64,000 nt of DNA, from NCBI GenBank assembly GCA_017415165.1, contig JAFQIY010000041.1, positions 62,001-126,000 on the forward strand, written 5' to 3'. Of this stretch, positions 16,659 to 26,256 are shown piece by piece (position 1 is the stretch's first letter; each line of letters opens with the position of its first letter). Position numbers and translations under genes: made by a program. Under the pieces are notes generated by a model. That model had not been told where the DNA came from and made no database searches. It saw only the letters and a program-made list of their open reading frames with translations. The stretch is from Oscillospiraceae bacterium. Its GTDB lineage: Bacteria; Bacillota; Clostridia; Oscillospirales; Ruminococcaceae.

Positions 16659-16690
16659 TTGACAAATTATATTATATGTTATATAATATA
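16659..16690 (+). promoter_or_regulatory. promoter with PadR-type operator palindrome
   Basis: TTGACA (16659-16664), 17 nt, TATAAT (16682-16687). A perfect inverted repeat, TATATTATAT-GTT-ATATAATATA (16668-16690), covers the spacer and -10, an ideal place for repression by the PadR protein encoded 30 nt downstream. Confidence 0.8.
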
Positions 16691-16720
16691 CTACAGAAAC
16701 AAAAATAAAGGAGGACTATT

Positions 16721-17050
16721 ATGGTTTTTCCGGTTAGTGCAGCTTTACTTGATGCACTTGTACTTTCCGTTGTTTCCAAGGAGGACACATACGGATATAA
16801 AATCACTCAGGAAATCCGTGAAGCTATGGAAATGTCCGAGTCTACGCTTTACCCTGTTCTGAGGAGACTTATGAAAAATGAACTGCTTTCAAGCTATGAC
16901 CAGGAATATCTCGGAAGAAACAGACGTTACTATCAGATTACCGAAAAAGGCAAGGAACAGCTCAAAATTTACCGCGAGGAATGGTTGATTTATAAAGAAA
17001 AAATCAACACACTTATTTCCGAGCCAATGAACAAGGGGGTTAATTTATGA
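16721..17050 (+). CDS. PadR family transcriptional regulator
   Basis: A 109-residue winged-helix repressor of the small PadR class. The DNA-binding domain spans roughly residues 8-80: LLDALVLSVVSKEDTYGY, the recognition helix region SESTLYPVLRRLMKN, and the wing around GRNRRYYQITEKG; a short C-terminal helix mediates dimerisation. Family members usually repress the operon they head. AAAGGAGG lies 7 nt before the ATG. Its stop overlaps the start of the next gene by ATGA, so translation is coupled. The palindrome over its promoter supports autoregulation. Confidence 0.94.
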   Translation: MVFPVSAALLDALVLSVVSKEDTYGYKITQEIREAMEMSESTLYPVLRRLMKNELLSSYDQEYLGRNRRYYQITEKGKEQLKIYREEWLIYKEKINTLISEPMNKGVNL

Positions 17051-17847
17051 CTCGTTCTGAATATTTATCAGAGCTTGCTTCTCACCTTATTTCGCTTCCA
17101 AAGGAAGAGCGTGATATGGCAGTCGGTTTTTACGAGGAATACTTTGATGAGGCAGGTCCTGAAAACGAACAGGCCGTTATTGCTGACTTAGGTAAGCCTT
17201 TCAGTCTTGCAAGAAGCATCATTGGTGAAACATCCTTGTACTCAAAGAGTATGGTTTATCTTCAGTATAAGGAAAGTAAGCCAATGCCGCAGAATAACAC
17301 CAGCGTTTTCGCATCATTGAGAAAGCCTGATGCTTTCGAAGAAAAAGCTCCTGTGGACGTTGAAGAGGATATTATGCCGAATAGCGCACCTCAGACTGAA
17401 GAAAACACTGAACAGGATGTATTCCCTACAGGCAATCAGGTCGGAATGTTTGATGAGGATTACATAAAAAATACAGCAGTAAAGCTTGATGCACCAAAGA
17501 AATCAATGGATACAGGTGTACTGGTACTCCTTATAGTGCTTGGAATTCTTTTTGGTATCCCGCTTGGTATTGCACTTATATCGGTTATTTTTGCAATCTT
17601 TGTTGTAATGTTTGTATTTGGCATTGTTTCAGCGGTATGCTTTATTGCAGCAATTATTTCACTTATTACAGGTCTTATTCAGATACCTGTTTCCATAGCA
17701 AATGCAATAGGATTTATCTGTGCAGCGCTGGCTTCAGCAGGTGTTGGAATGGTATTGCTTTCCGCTTCCATTGCCTTCTTCTTCAAGCTTGTACCTTTCA
17801 CTTTCAAGGGTATAAGAAACCTTTTCAGAAAAAGGAGGGCTGAATGA
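17047..17847 (+). CDS. DUF1700 (HAAS domain) membrane protein
   Basis: A 266-residue protein with an N-terminal helical HAAS/DUF1700 domain (residues 1-60; SELASHLISLPKEERDMAV, YEEYFDEAG), a low-complexity acidic linker (about 85-155) and four hydrophobic segments from about 160 to 255, ending in basic FRKRRAE. DUF1700 proteins regularly follow a PadR regulator and are thought to work with it in envelope sensing or regulation; the mechanism is not settled. Overlaps padR by 4 nt and the next gene by 4 nt, so the module is tightly coupled. Confidence 0.88.
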   Translation: MTRSEYLSELASHLISLPKEERDMAVGFYEEYFDEAGPENEQAVIADLGKPFSLARSIIGETSLYSKSMVYLQYKESKPMPQNNTSVFASLRKPDAFEEKAPVDVEEDIMPNSAPQTEENTEQDVFPTGNQVGMFDEDYIKNTAVKLDAPKKSMDTGVLVLLIVLGILFGIPLGIALISVIFAIFVVMFVFGIVSAVCFIAAIISLITGLIQIPVSIANAIGFICAALASAGVGMVLLSASIAFFFKLVPFTFKGIRNLFRKRRAE

Positions 17848-18731
17848 TGCTGAAAAAATGTCTTAATTTATTTATTACAGGTATAATACTTATTGCAATC
17901 GGCGGCATAGGGCTTGCTGCTGTTGGGCTGAACGGTATAAACCTTAACGGTATTTCAATCGGACCTTCTTCCGAAACACCTCTTGAAAAACCTGAGACGT
18001 GCATTATACCGATTGAAGACACTCAGGAGATTACTTCCCTTGATTTTTCGGCAGATGCAGGTGTGTTTACGGTTGTAAGGGGCGACAGCTTTACTGTTGA
18101 AACCAATCTCAGCACATTCGGATGGGAAATTTCAGACAATTGTCTGAAAATTGAAAACACAGGTTCAACTCCATTTATGAACTTTGATGATGCAGCGATT
18201 GAAATTATTGTAACTGTTCCTGAACGTCATTTCAAGGAAGTAAAGCTTTCACTTGATGCAGGTGAATTTTATGCTGACGATATCCTTGCTGATGAACTTA
18301 TAATTGATATGGACGCAGGTGAAGCTGAATTCAATAATATTTCAGCAATTGCATCCTCTGAAATCACTATCAATGCAGGTGAATGTACTTTCAACAACAG
18401 TGTATTGAATAATTCCGAAATCAATATGGACGCAGGCGAAATGATTTTTGAGGAATGTAAGCTTACAGGTGAAAATAACATTAATCTTGATTTCGGTGAG
18501 ATTAGTATGACACTTCTCGGAAAGCGTTCAGATTACAAACTTGATATTGATAATGATTTTGGCGAAGTTAATGTTGATGAGGTTCCTTATAATGGTGAAC
18601 TTGCTGCTACAACTATAATTATTACAGATAATGGTGACGGAGCATTTGACAGTGTTGAACCTGTTAATCCTATTGGTACAATTAATATCAATCTTGATTT
18701 AGGCGAATGTAATATTGATTTTACAGAATAA
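17844..18731 (+). CDS. DUF4097 beta-helix membrane-anchored protein
   Basis: A 295-residue protein with one N-terminal membrane helix or uncleaved signal (about 8-30), then an extracellular beta-solenoid made of repeated short strands: DAGEF, DAGEA, NAGEC, DAGEM, DFGEI, DFGEV and DLGEC recur every 15-30 residues. This is the DUF4097 adhesin-like fold found with PadR-DUF1700 partners. GGAGG lies 5 nt before the ATG at 17844; a second ATG at 17847 is equally usable. The repeats suggest a rigid surface-exposed structure; no ligand can be named. Confidence 0.86.
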   Translation: MMLKKCLNLFITGIILIAIGGIGLAAVGLNGINLNGISIGPSSETPLEKPETCIIPIEDTQEITSLDFSADAGVFTVVRGDSFTVETNLSTFGWEISDNCLKIENTGSTPFMNFDDAAIEIIVTVPERHFKEVKLSLDAGEFYADDILADELIIDMDAGEAEFNNISAIASSEITINAGECTFNNSVLNNSEINMDAGEMIFEECKLTGENNINLDFGEISMTLLGKRSDYKLDIDNDFGEVNVDEVPYNGELAATTIIITDNGDGAFDSVEPVNPIGTININLDLGECNIDFTE

Positions 18732-18745
18732 AGGAGTAATTTATT

Positions 18746-18937
18746 ATGAATAAGCTTATGAAATGTGAAGCCGACAGAAAAATTTGCGGTGTATGCTCAG
18801 GTGTTGCACGCTACCTTAACATTGACACAACGGTTGTAAGACTTATATGGGCTGTTCTTTGTCTTTCGGGATTTGGAATTGCAGCTTATATTATTGCGGC
18901 ACTGATTATGCCGAGTGACGCAGATGTTAAACTGTAA
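18746..18937 (+). CDS. PspC domain protein
   Basis: A 63-residue PspC-type protein: basic N-terminus, KICGVCSGVARYLNIDTTVVRLIWAV (core split over residues 12-37), then one membrane helix (about 31-56) ending in LIMPSD. PspC proteins take part in membrane-stress responses. Together with PadR, DUF1700 and DUF4097 it forms a common Firmicute module likely involved in envelope homeostasis. AAAGGAG precedes the ATG. Last gene of the operon. Confidence 0.9.
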   Translation: MNKLMKCEADRKICGVCSGVARYLNIDTTVVRLIWAVLCLSGFGIAAYIIAALIMPSDADVKL

Positions 18938-18942
18938 AGCTC

Positions 18943-18980
18943 AAAATCCGTACCACTTCAATTAAAGTGGTACGGATTTT

Positions 18981-18982
<2 letters not shown>
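18943..18982. terminator. bidirectional terminator between the pspC gene and ligA
   Basis: A perfect 16-bp stem, AAAATCCGTACCACTT (18943-18958) with AAGTGGTACGGATTTT (18965-18980), 6-nt loop, with T/A runs on both sides. Confidence 0.92.
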
Positions 18983-21505
<2,523 letters not shown>

Positions 21506-21534
<29 letters not shown>

Positions 21535-21958
21535 ACTTCATTTCCTCCATATTATCCTCAACAACTCCTGTTGCTTCAAAGCCAACGGAAGCGTAAAGAT
21601 GTTTCGCTGTTTCGTTGCCTAAAGAAACACCTGTGAATATTTCAGTTACTTCGAAAGTATCAATCAGATAATCTATTGCAAGCTGTAATGCTTTTCTTCC
21701 ATATCCTTTATTTTGGTAGCGTTCATCTATCAAGAATTTCCATAGTGTATATTGTTTTCTTGCTTCATAATATCCCAACATAATAAATCCGACGGCTTTT
21801 TCGTCTGCATATATTGCAAAAGGATAAGCAGATTTATACAACCACGCTTGCGCCAACGAATATGCAACTGTTGATACAAAGCTTTTTTGATGTTCAGCAA
21901 CCTTTAAATTTAATACTTCTTCAAAGTTATCTGGTGTTATTTCTTTAAGCTCAACCAC
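21506..21958 (-). CDS. GNAT N-acetyltransferase, diamine-type-like
   Basis: A 150-residue GNAT enzyme. It contains the strand-loop pair FLIDERYQNKGYGRKALQLA (acetyl-CoA P-loop QNKGYGRKA) and ends in SLGNETAKHLYASVGFEATG, as in spermine/spermidine-type and related acetyltransferases. The substrate is not determined. The start chosen is GTG at 21958, preceded by AAGGAG with 7 nt spacing; upstream in-frame codons lie in front of that site. A strong promoter sits immediately upstream, so this gene leads the GNAT-GNAT-ligA transcript. Confidence 0.85.
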
Positions 21959-21999
21959 GCTTGTACTCCTTATCAAAATCACAATTTATACCTTTGATA

Positions 22000-22028
22000 A
22001 TTATACCATTCTCCCACTCAAAAGTCAA
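22000..22028 (-). promoter_or_regulatory. sigma-A promoter of the GNAT-GNAT-ligA operon
   Basis: On the minus strand TTGACT, 17 nt, TATAAT with TGG extension. Confidence 0.82.
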
Positions 22029-22035
22029 TTATTGC

Positions 22036-22067
22036 AAAAACAAAGCCGCCCTTAATGAGCGACTTTG
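22036..22067 (-). terminator. terminator after the transketolase genes
   Basis: On the minus strand CAAAGTCGC pairs with GCGGCTTTG (one G-U pair), followed by TTTTT. It ends the long miaB-to-transketolase gene run. Confidence 0.75.
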
Positions 22068-22090
22068 CAATAATATTCAGTTGCACCGAA

Positions 22091-23041
22091 TTACTTCTTT
22101 AAAGTAATTGCATACTTAACCTTTTCAACGATATTTTCAGCGGAAAGACCGAATTCCTTGAGGAGGTCAACTGCCGGACCTGAGTGACCGTAAACGTCAT
22201 TTACGCCAACCTTTACAACAGGTACAGGGCAGCATTCTGTTACTGCTTCTGCAACTGCGGAGCCGAGACCGCCAATTACGCTGTGTTCCTCAGCTGTAAC
22301 GATAACGCCTGTTTCACAAGCAGCCTTGCAGATAATTTCCTTATCAAGTGGCTTGATTGTGTGGATATTGATTACACGAACAGAAATGCCTTCTGCTTCG
22401 AGCATATCGGCTGCGATGCGTGCTTCATTTACCATAAGGCCTGTTGCAACGATTGTTGCGTCCTTGCCGTCCTTGAGCTGAACACCCTTGCCAACTTCAA
22501 ACTTGTATGTTTCCTTGTCATTGAAAACAGGAACTGCAAGACGTCCGAAACGGAGGTATATAGGGCCGTCAATATTGATTGCTGCTTCAACAGCTGCTCT
22601 TGCTTCAACGTCGTCGGCTGGGTTGATAATTGTCATACCTGGAATTGTTCTCATAAGAGCGATATCTTCGTTACACTGGTGTGTTGCGCCGTCCTCACCA
22701 ACGGAGATACCTGCGTGTGTTGCACCGATTTTAACGTTGATGTGTGGGTAGCCGATTGTGTTACGAACGATTTCGTATGCTCTGCCAGCAGCGAACATTG
22801 CGAAAGAACTTGCGAAAACCTTCTTTCCTGTTGTGGCAAGACCTGCTGCAACACCCATCATATTTGCTTCTGCGATACCGCAGTCGATAAATCTTTCAGG
22901 ACACTTTTTCTTGAAAATACCCGTTTTTGTAGCTGCTGCGAGGTCAGCGTCAAGAACTACCAAATCATCATATTTATCTGCAAGCTCAGCCAGTGCTTCG
23001 CCGTAGCTTTCTCTGGTTGCCTTTTTGATTACATCTGCCAT
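22091..23041 (-). CDS. transketolase, C-terminal subunit
   Basis: C-terminal half of a split transketolase (pentose phosphate pathway; transfers two-carbon units between sugar phosphates). The 316-residue protein carries the pyrimidine-binding domain with the catalytic glutamate in DCGIAEANMMGVAAG, the GATHAGISVGEDGATHQ substrate loop, and the C-terminal transketolase domain. The ATG at 23041 (MADVIKK) is preferred, with AGGTG 6 nt upstream; a GTG at 23048-23050 is an alternative. It lies 26 nt after its N-terminal partner and the two must associate. Split transketolases are normal in Clostridia. Confidence 0.93.
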   Translation of the reverse strand: MADVIKKATRESYGEALAELADKYDDLVVLDADLAAATKTGIFKKKCPERFIDCGIAEANMMGVAAGLATTGKKVFASSFAMFAAGRAYEIVRNTIGYPHINVKIGATHAGISVGEDGATHQCNEDIALMRTIPGMTIINPADDVEARAAVEAAINIDGPIYLRFGRLAVPVFNDKETYKFEVGKGVQLKDGKDATIVATGLMVNEARIAADMLEAEGISVRVINIHTIKPLDKEIICKAACETGVIVTAEEHSVIGGLGSAVAEAVTECCPVPVVKVGVNDVYGHSGPAVDLLKEFGLSAENIVEKVKYAITLKK

Positions 23042-23067
23042 TTTATTCACCTGTTCCTTTCCACGGA

Positions 23068-23910
23068 TTAAGCTTCTAAAGCTTTAAGCTGTGCGTTGAG
23101 TTCTTCCATAGCCTGTTCGTACTGTTCCTTATTAGGAGCTGCACCGTGCCAGCCTACCTGATTTTCCATAAAGGAAACGCCCTTACCCTTTGTACTTGTC
23201 TGAACAATTACAACAGGCTTGCCGTTAATCTTTTCAGCTTCATCAAATGCACGTTCAATTTCGTCAAAATCGTGAGCCTTGATTGTAATAACGTGCCAGC
23301 CGAATGCTTCAAACTTGTCTGTGATAGGCATTGGTGAGCAAACCTCTGTGATTTTGCCGTCAATCTGGAGACCGTTGTTATCAACGATTGCAACAAGGTT
23401 ATCAAGCTTATTGTGAGCGGCAAACATTGCTGCTTCCCAAACCTGTCCTTCTTCGATTTCGCCGTCACCGAGGATAGCGTAAACCTTATAGGTTGCGCAG
23501 GAAAGCTTGCCGCCGAGAGCCATACCGCAAGCTGCGGAGATACCCTGACCGAGAGAGCCTGTGCTCATATCAACGCCCGGTGTGCCCTTCATATCAGGGT
23601 GACCCTGAAGCATTGCACCGATGTGACGAAGCTTTTTGAGTTCTTCTGTGGAGAAGAAGCCTCTCTGTGCAAGTACAGAATAGAGTGCAGGTGCACAGTG
23701 TCCCTTAGAGAGAACTACTCTGTCTCTGTCTGCCATTTTAGGGTTCTTAGGGTCAACATTGAGCTTTGCAAAATAGAGATATGTCAGAAGGTCGCAAATG
23801 GAAAGTGAACCACCCGGATGACCTGATTTTGCATTGTAAACCCCTTCGATTACTCCCATTCTTACCTTACACGCTGTTGTTTCAAGCTGTTTTCTGATAG
23901 AAGCGTCCAT
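23068..23910 (-). CDS. transketolase, N-terminal subunit
   Basis: N-terminal half of the split transketolase, holding the diphosphate-binding domain. The 280-residue product has GHPGGSLSICDLLTYLYF near the start, the catalytic-site KGHCAPALY, and the ThDP/Mg2+ motif LGDGEIEEGQVWEA near 152-165 followed by DNN. AAAGGAATGGTAAAATT precedes the ATG. It stands upstream of the C-terminal subunit in the same transcript, and the gene order N then C matches other split enzymes. Confidence 0.94.
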   Translation of the reverse strand: MDASIRKQLETTACKVRMGVIEGVYNAKSGHPGGSLSICDLLTYLYFAKLNVDPKNPKMADRDRVVLSKGHCAPALYSVLAQRGFFSTEELKKLRHIGAMLQGHPDMKGTPGVDMSTGSLGQGISAACGMALGGKLSCATYKVYAILGDGEIEEGQVWEAAMFAAHNKLDNLVAIVDNNGLQIDGKITEVCSPMPITDKFEAFGWHVITIKAHDFDEIERAFDEAEKINGKPVVIVQTSTKGKGVSFMENQVGWHGAAPNKEQYEQAMEELNAQLKALEA

Positions 23911-23946
23911 AATTTTACCATTCCTTTCTATGACGTAAGTGAAAAG

Positions 23947-24768
23947 CTACTTCACTTTACAAACCTTTTCAATATATTCGATTGCCTCTGCAATCGCACC
24001 GTCCTCACAGGTCGCTTTTGTGACATATGAAGCGGATTTTTTTACTATATCCTGCGCATTTGCAGGAGCAAAAGCGATATCGGCGTACTCCAGCATTGCA
24101 AGGTCATTATCATAATCACCTGCCGCAGAAATTGTATAGTCCTGCCAATTACATATTTCAGCAAGCTTTTCAAGTGCTCTGCCCTTTGAACAATTCAAGG
24201 GAAGACATTCAAAAAGGAATTCACCCGAAGCTGTAAAGCTTGCTTTATTCCATCTCATCTGCTCAACATATTCTTCAAGCAGATACATTCTTCCGCCCTC
24301 AATTGAGTAAAGAACTTTACACCATTTTTCATTTTTTACTTTATCAATTGTTGTTTCAGTATAAGGCAGATGAGTCATTTCAAGATGACGTTTTTCCCAT
24401 TCAGTCATACGAACAACATAAATATTGTCCATAGTATTTATTTCAACACCGATTTCAGGGAATTTTTCCATTAAATCAATGGTATAATCAATTGAAGCTG
24501 TATCAAGATAGCAGGAATACAGTGCCTGTGATTTATTTATGTCATAAATCAACCCGCCATTATTCAGCAGTACAGGTGCATTCGGTTTAAGAACACCAAA
24601 AAACTGCTCTGCCGCCTGATATATTCTTCCTGTTGCAATTGTAAATATTCCCCCGCCGTTCTTGAAACGTTCAATAGCTGCCAAATCCTTTTCAGAAACC
24701 AATTTACTGTGTGGCAACAGTGTTCCGTCAAGGTCAGTAATCAGCACATAATTTGAAAAATCCGTCAT
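23947..24768 (-). CDS. HAD superfamily Cof-type phosphatase
   Basis: A 273-residue cytoplasmic HAD phosphatase of the Cof/IIB type. Motif I is DLDGTLLP (nucleophile Asp near residue 13), motif II is the ATGR threonine region, a C2-type cap occupies about 85-190, and motif III/IV is SAAGDYDNDLAML near 215-227. Such enzymes dephosphorylate sugar phosphates or flavin/PLP-type metabolites; the substrate is not predicted. The ATG at 24768 has AAAGGA 8 nt upstream; a TTG two codons earlier is a poorer start. It follows rluD by 13 nt. Confidence 0.88.
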   Translation of the reverse strand: MTDFSNYVLITDLDGTLLPHSKLVSEKDLAAIERFKNGGGIFTIATGRIYQAAEQFFGVLKPNAPVLLNNGGLIYDINKSQALYSCYLDTASIDYTIDLMEKFPEIGVEINTMDNIYVVRMTEWEKRHLEMTHLPYTETTIDKVKNEKWCKVLYSIEGGRMYLLEEYVEQMRWNKASFTASGEFLFECLPLNCSKGRALEKLAEICNWQDYTISAAGDYDNDLAMLEYADIAFAPANAQDIVKKSASYVTKATCEDGAIAEAIEYIEKVCKVK

Positions 24769-24781
24769 AAACAATTTCCTT

Positions 24782-25690
24782 TTATTTAGATAGTTTATTC
24801 AATACATTTGTAAAATAGTCAGGAAGCTCACTGTCAAATTCGTAATATTCACCATTAATCGGATGAACAAAGCCTATCTTCTTGGCGTGAAGGCATTGAC
24901 CTTCACACAACTTTGATGCTTTGCCATAAACATCATCCCCATAGACAGGATGACCAATATACGACATATGGACACGAATCTGATGAGTTCTTCCTGTATA
25001 AAGCTTCAATTTGATATGCGAATATCCATTGAATTCGTCAAGAACTGTATATTCAGTTTTTGCATCCTTTGAATTTTTATCGGTAACACACATTTTTTTG
25101 CGCTCAACAGGATGACGTCCTATAGGTGCTTCAACAATTCCGTTACTATCTTTAAGTCTGCCGCATATAACAGCCTGATACTCTCGTGTAAAGGTGTGAG
25201 CCTTTATCTGTTCAGCAAGTCCTGTATGTGCTTTATCCGTTTTCGCAACTATAAGTAAGCCGCTTGTATTTTTGTCAATTCGATGCACAATTCCTGGACG
25301 AATTACTCCATTTATTGAAGACAACCGACCTTTGCAATGATACAACAACGCATTAACAAGTGTACCATTATAATTACCCGCTGCAGGGTGTACAACCATA
25401 CCCTTAGGTTTGTTCACAACAAGCAAATCGTCATCTTCATAGACAATTTCTATCGGAATATTTTCAGGCAAAACATCAAGCTCAACTGGTTCAGGAATTT
25501 CAACTGATATGCAGTCACCATTATTGATTTTATAGCTTTTGGAAACAGCTTTCCCATTTACAGTAACCTGATTTTCCTTTAACAGCTTCTGAAGCATTGA
25601 ACGCGAAATCTCCTGATTCTGTTCGCAAATCCATTTGTCAATTCTTATCTCATCGCTGATATTTTCAACAACATAATCAAATCTGCTCAT
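24782..25690 (-). CDS. rluD: 23S rRNA pseudouridine synthase, RluD family
   Basis: Converts uridines to pseudouridine in large-subunit rRNA. The 302-residue protein has an N-terminal S4 RNA-binding domain (residues 15-75; RIDKWICEQN, SRSMLQKLLKENQVTVNG) and the RluA-type catalytic domain with the aspartate in HRIDKNTSGLLIVAK near 135-149, plus RTHQIRVHMSYIGHPV. GGGAAATCCCG precedes the ATG. It overlaps the end of lspA by 14 nt; the lspA-rluD pair is a common Firmicute arrangement. The exact target uridines are inferred from the family only. Confidence 0.9.
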   Translation of the reverse strand: MSRFDYVVENISDEIRIDKWICEQNQEISRSMLQKLLKENQVTVNGKAVSKSYKINNGDCISVEIPEPVELDVLPENIPIEIVYEDDDLLVVNKPKGMVVHPAAGNYNGTLVNALLYHCKGRLSSINGVIRPGIVHRIDKNTSGLLIVAKTDKAHTGLAEQIKAHTFTREYQAVICGRLKDSNGIVEAPIGRHPVERKKMCVTDKNSKDAKTEYTVLDEFNGYSHIKLKLYTGRTHQIRVHMSYIGHPVYGDDVYGKASKLCEGQCLHAKKIGFVHPINGEYYEFDSELPDYFTNVLNKLSK

Positions 25691-26198
25691 CGGGATTTCC
25701 CTTTTCTTCTACATTCTGAATGTCTTGCTTTGCGGCAATCTTAGGCTCTATCCAAAATAAAAATATCAGCAGGAATATTGCACCTAAAACTACACAGATG
25801 TCAGCAAAATTGAATACTGCAAAGTTAAACAGCTTTACATCAAGATAATCAACAACATAACCGAATCTTACTCTGTCAATAAGATTTCCCACGCCGCCTG
25901 CCATAACCATAACTGCACTTATCATAAAGAACGGGTGCTTATATTTATATTTGACAACAAATACTGTAAGACCAATCAGCATTACAATTACAAGTCCTAC
26001 AAGAAACCATCTTGCACCACTGAAGCTGCTGAACGCTGCACCTGTGTTTTCCACATAACGCAAATCCATTATATCAAGGTCACCAAAATGTATAAAGTCC
26101 ATAACCTTTACAGGTTTAAGCTCGTTAATTGCCCAAATTTTGATAAGCTGGTCTGCTGTAACAAGAATCATTCCTAAAATAATAAGAAAAATAATCAT
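25677..26198 (-). CDS. lspA: prolipoprotein signal peptidase (signal peptidase II)
   Basis: Membrane aspartyl protease that removes signal peptides from diacylglyceryl-modified prolipoproteins. The 173-residue protein has four hydrophobic helices (about 3-22, 60-80, 85-105, 125-150). Catalytic aspartates lie in GNLIDRVRFGYVVDYLDV and FNFADICV, both conserved. The C-terminal tail (about 150-173) is charged and a little longer than usual. It would process the PotD-like and other lipoproteins in this window. TAAGGATT precedes the ATG. Confidence 0.95.
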   Translation of the reverse strand: MIIFLIILGMILVTADQLIKIWAINELKPVKVMDFIHFGDLDIMDLRYVENTGAAFSSFSGARWFLVGLVIVMLIGLTVFVVKYKYKHPFFMISAVMVMAGGVGNLIDRVRFGYVVDYLDVKLFNFAVFNFADICVVLGAIFLLIFLFWIEPKIAAKQDIQNVEEKGNPDEQI

Positions 26199-26213
26199 AA
26201 TCCTTAACCTAAT

Positions 26214-26247
26214 CTAAGCCAAAGGAAATTTATTTCCCTTGGCTTAG
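26214..26247. other. 15-bp hairpin between ileS and lspA
   Basis: CTAAGCCAAAGGAAA pairs with TTTCCCTTGGCTTAG around a 4-nt loop with one G-U pair. No T-run follows on the minus strand, so it is more likely an RNA processing or stability element, or a remnant, than a terminator. Confidence 0.55.
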
Positions 26248-26256
26248 AGAAAAATT

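Noticed and set aside
22184..23071. 295-codon open frame antisense to the transketolase C-terminal gene
   Set aside because: Cys-rich, low-similarity translation with no ribosome binding site; the opposite strand encodes a clear transketolase subunit.
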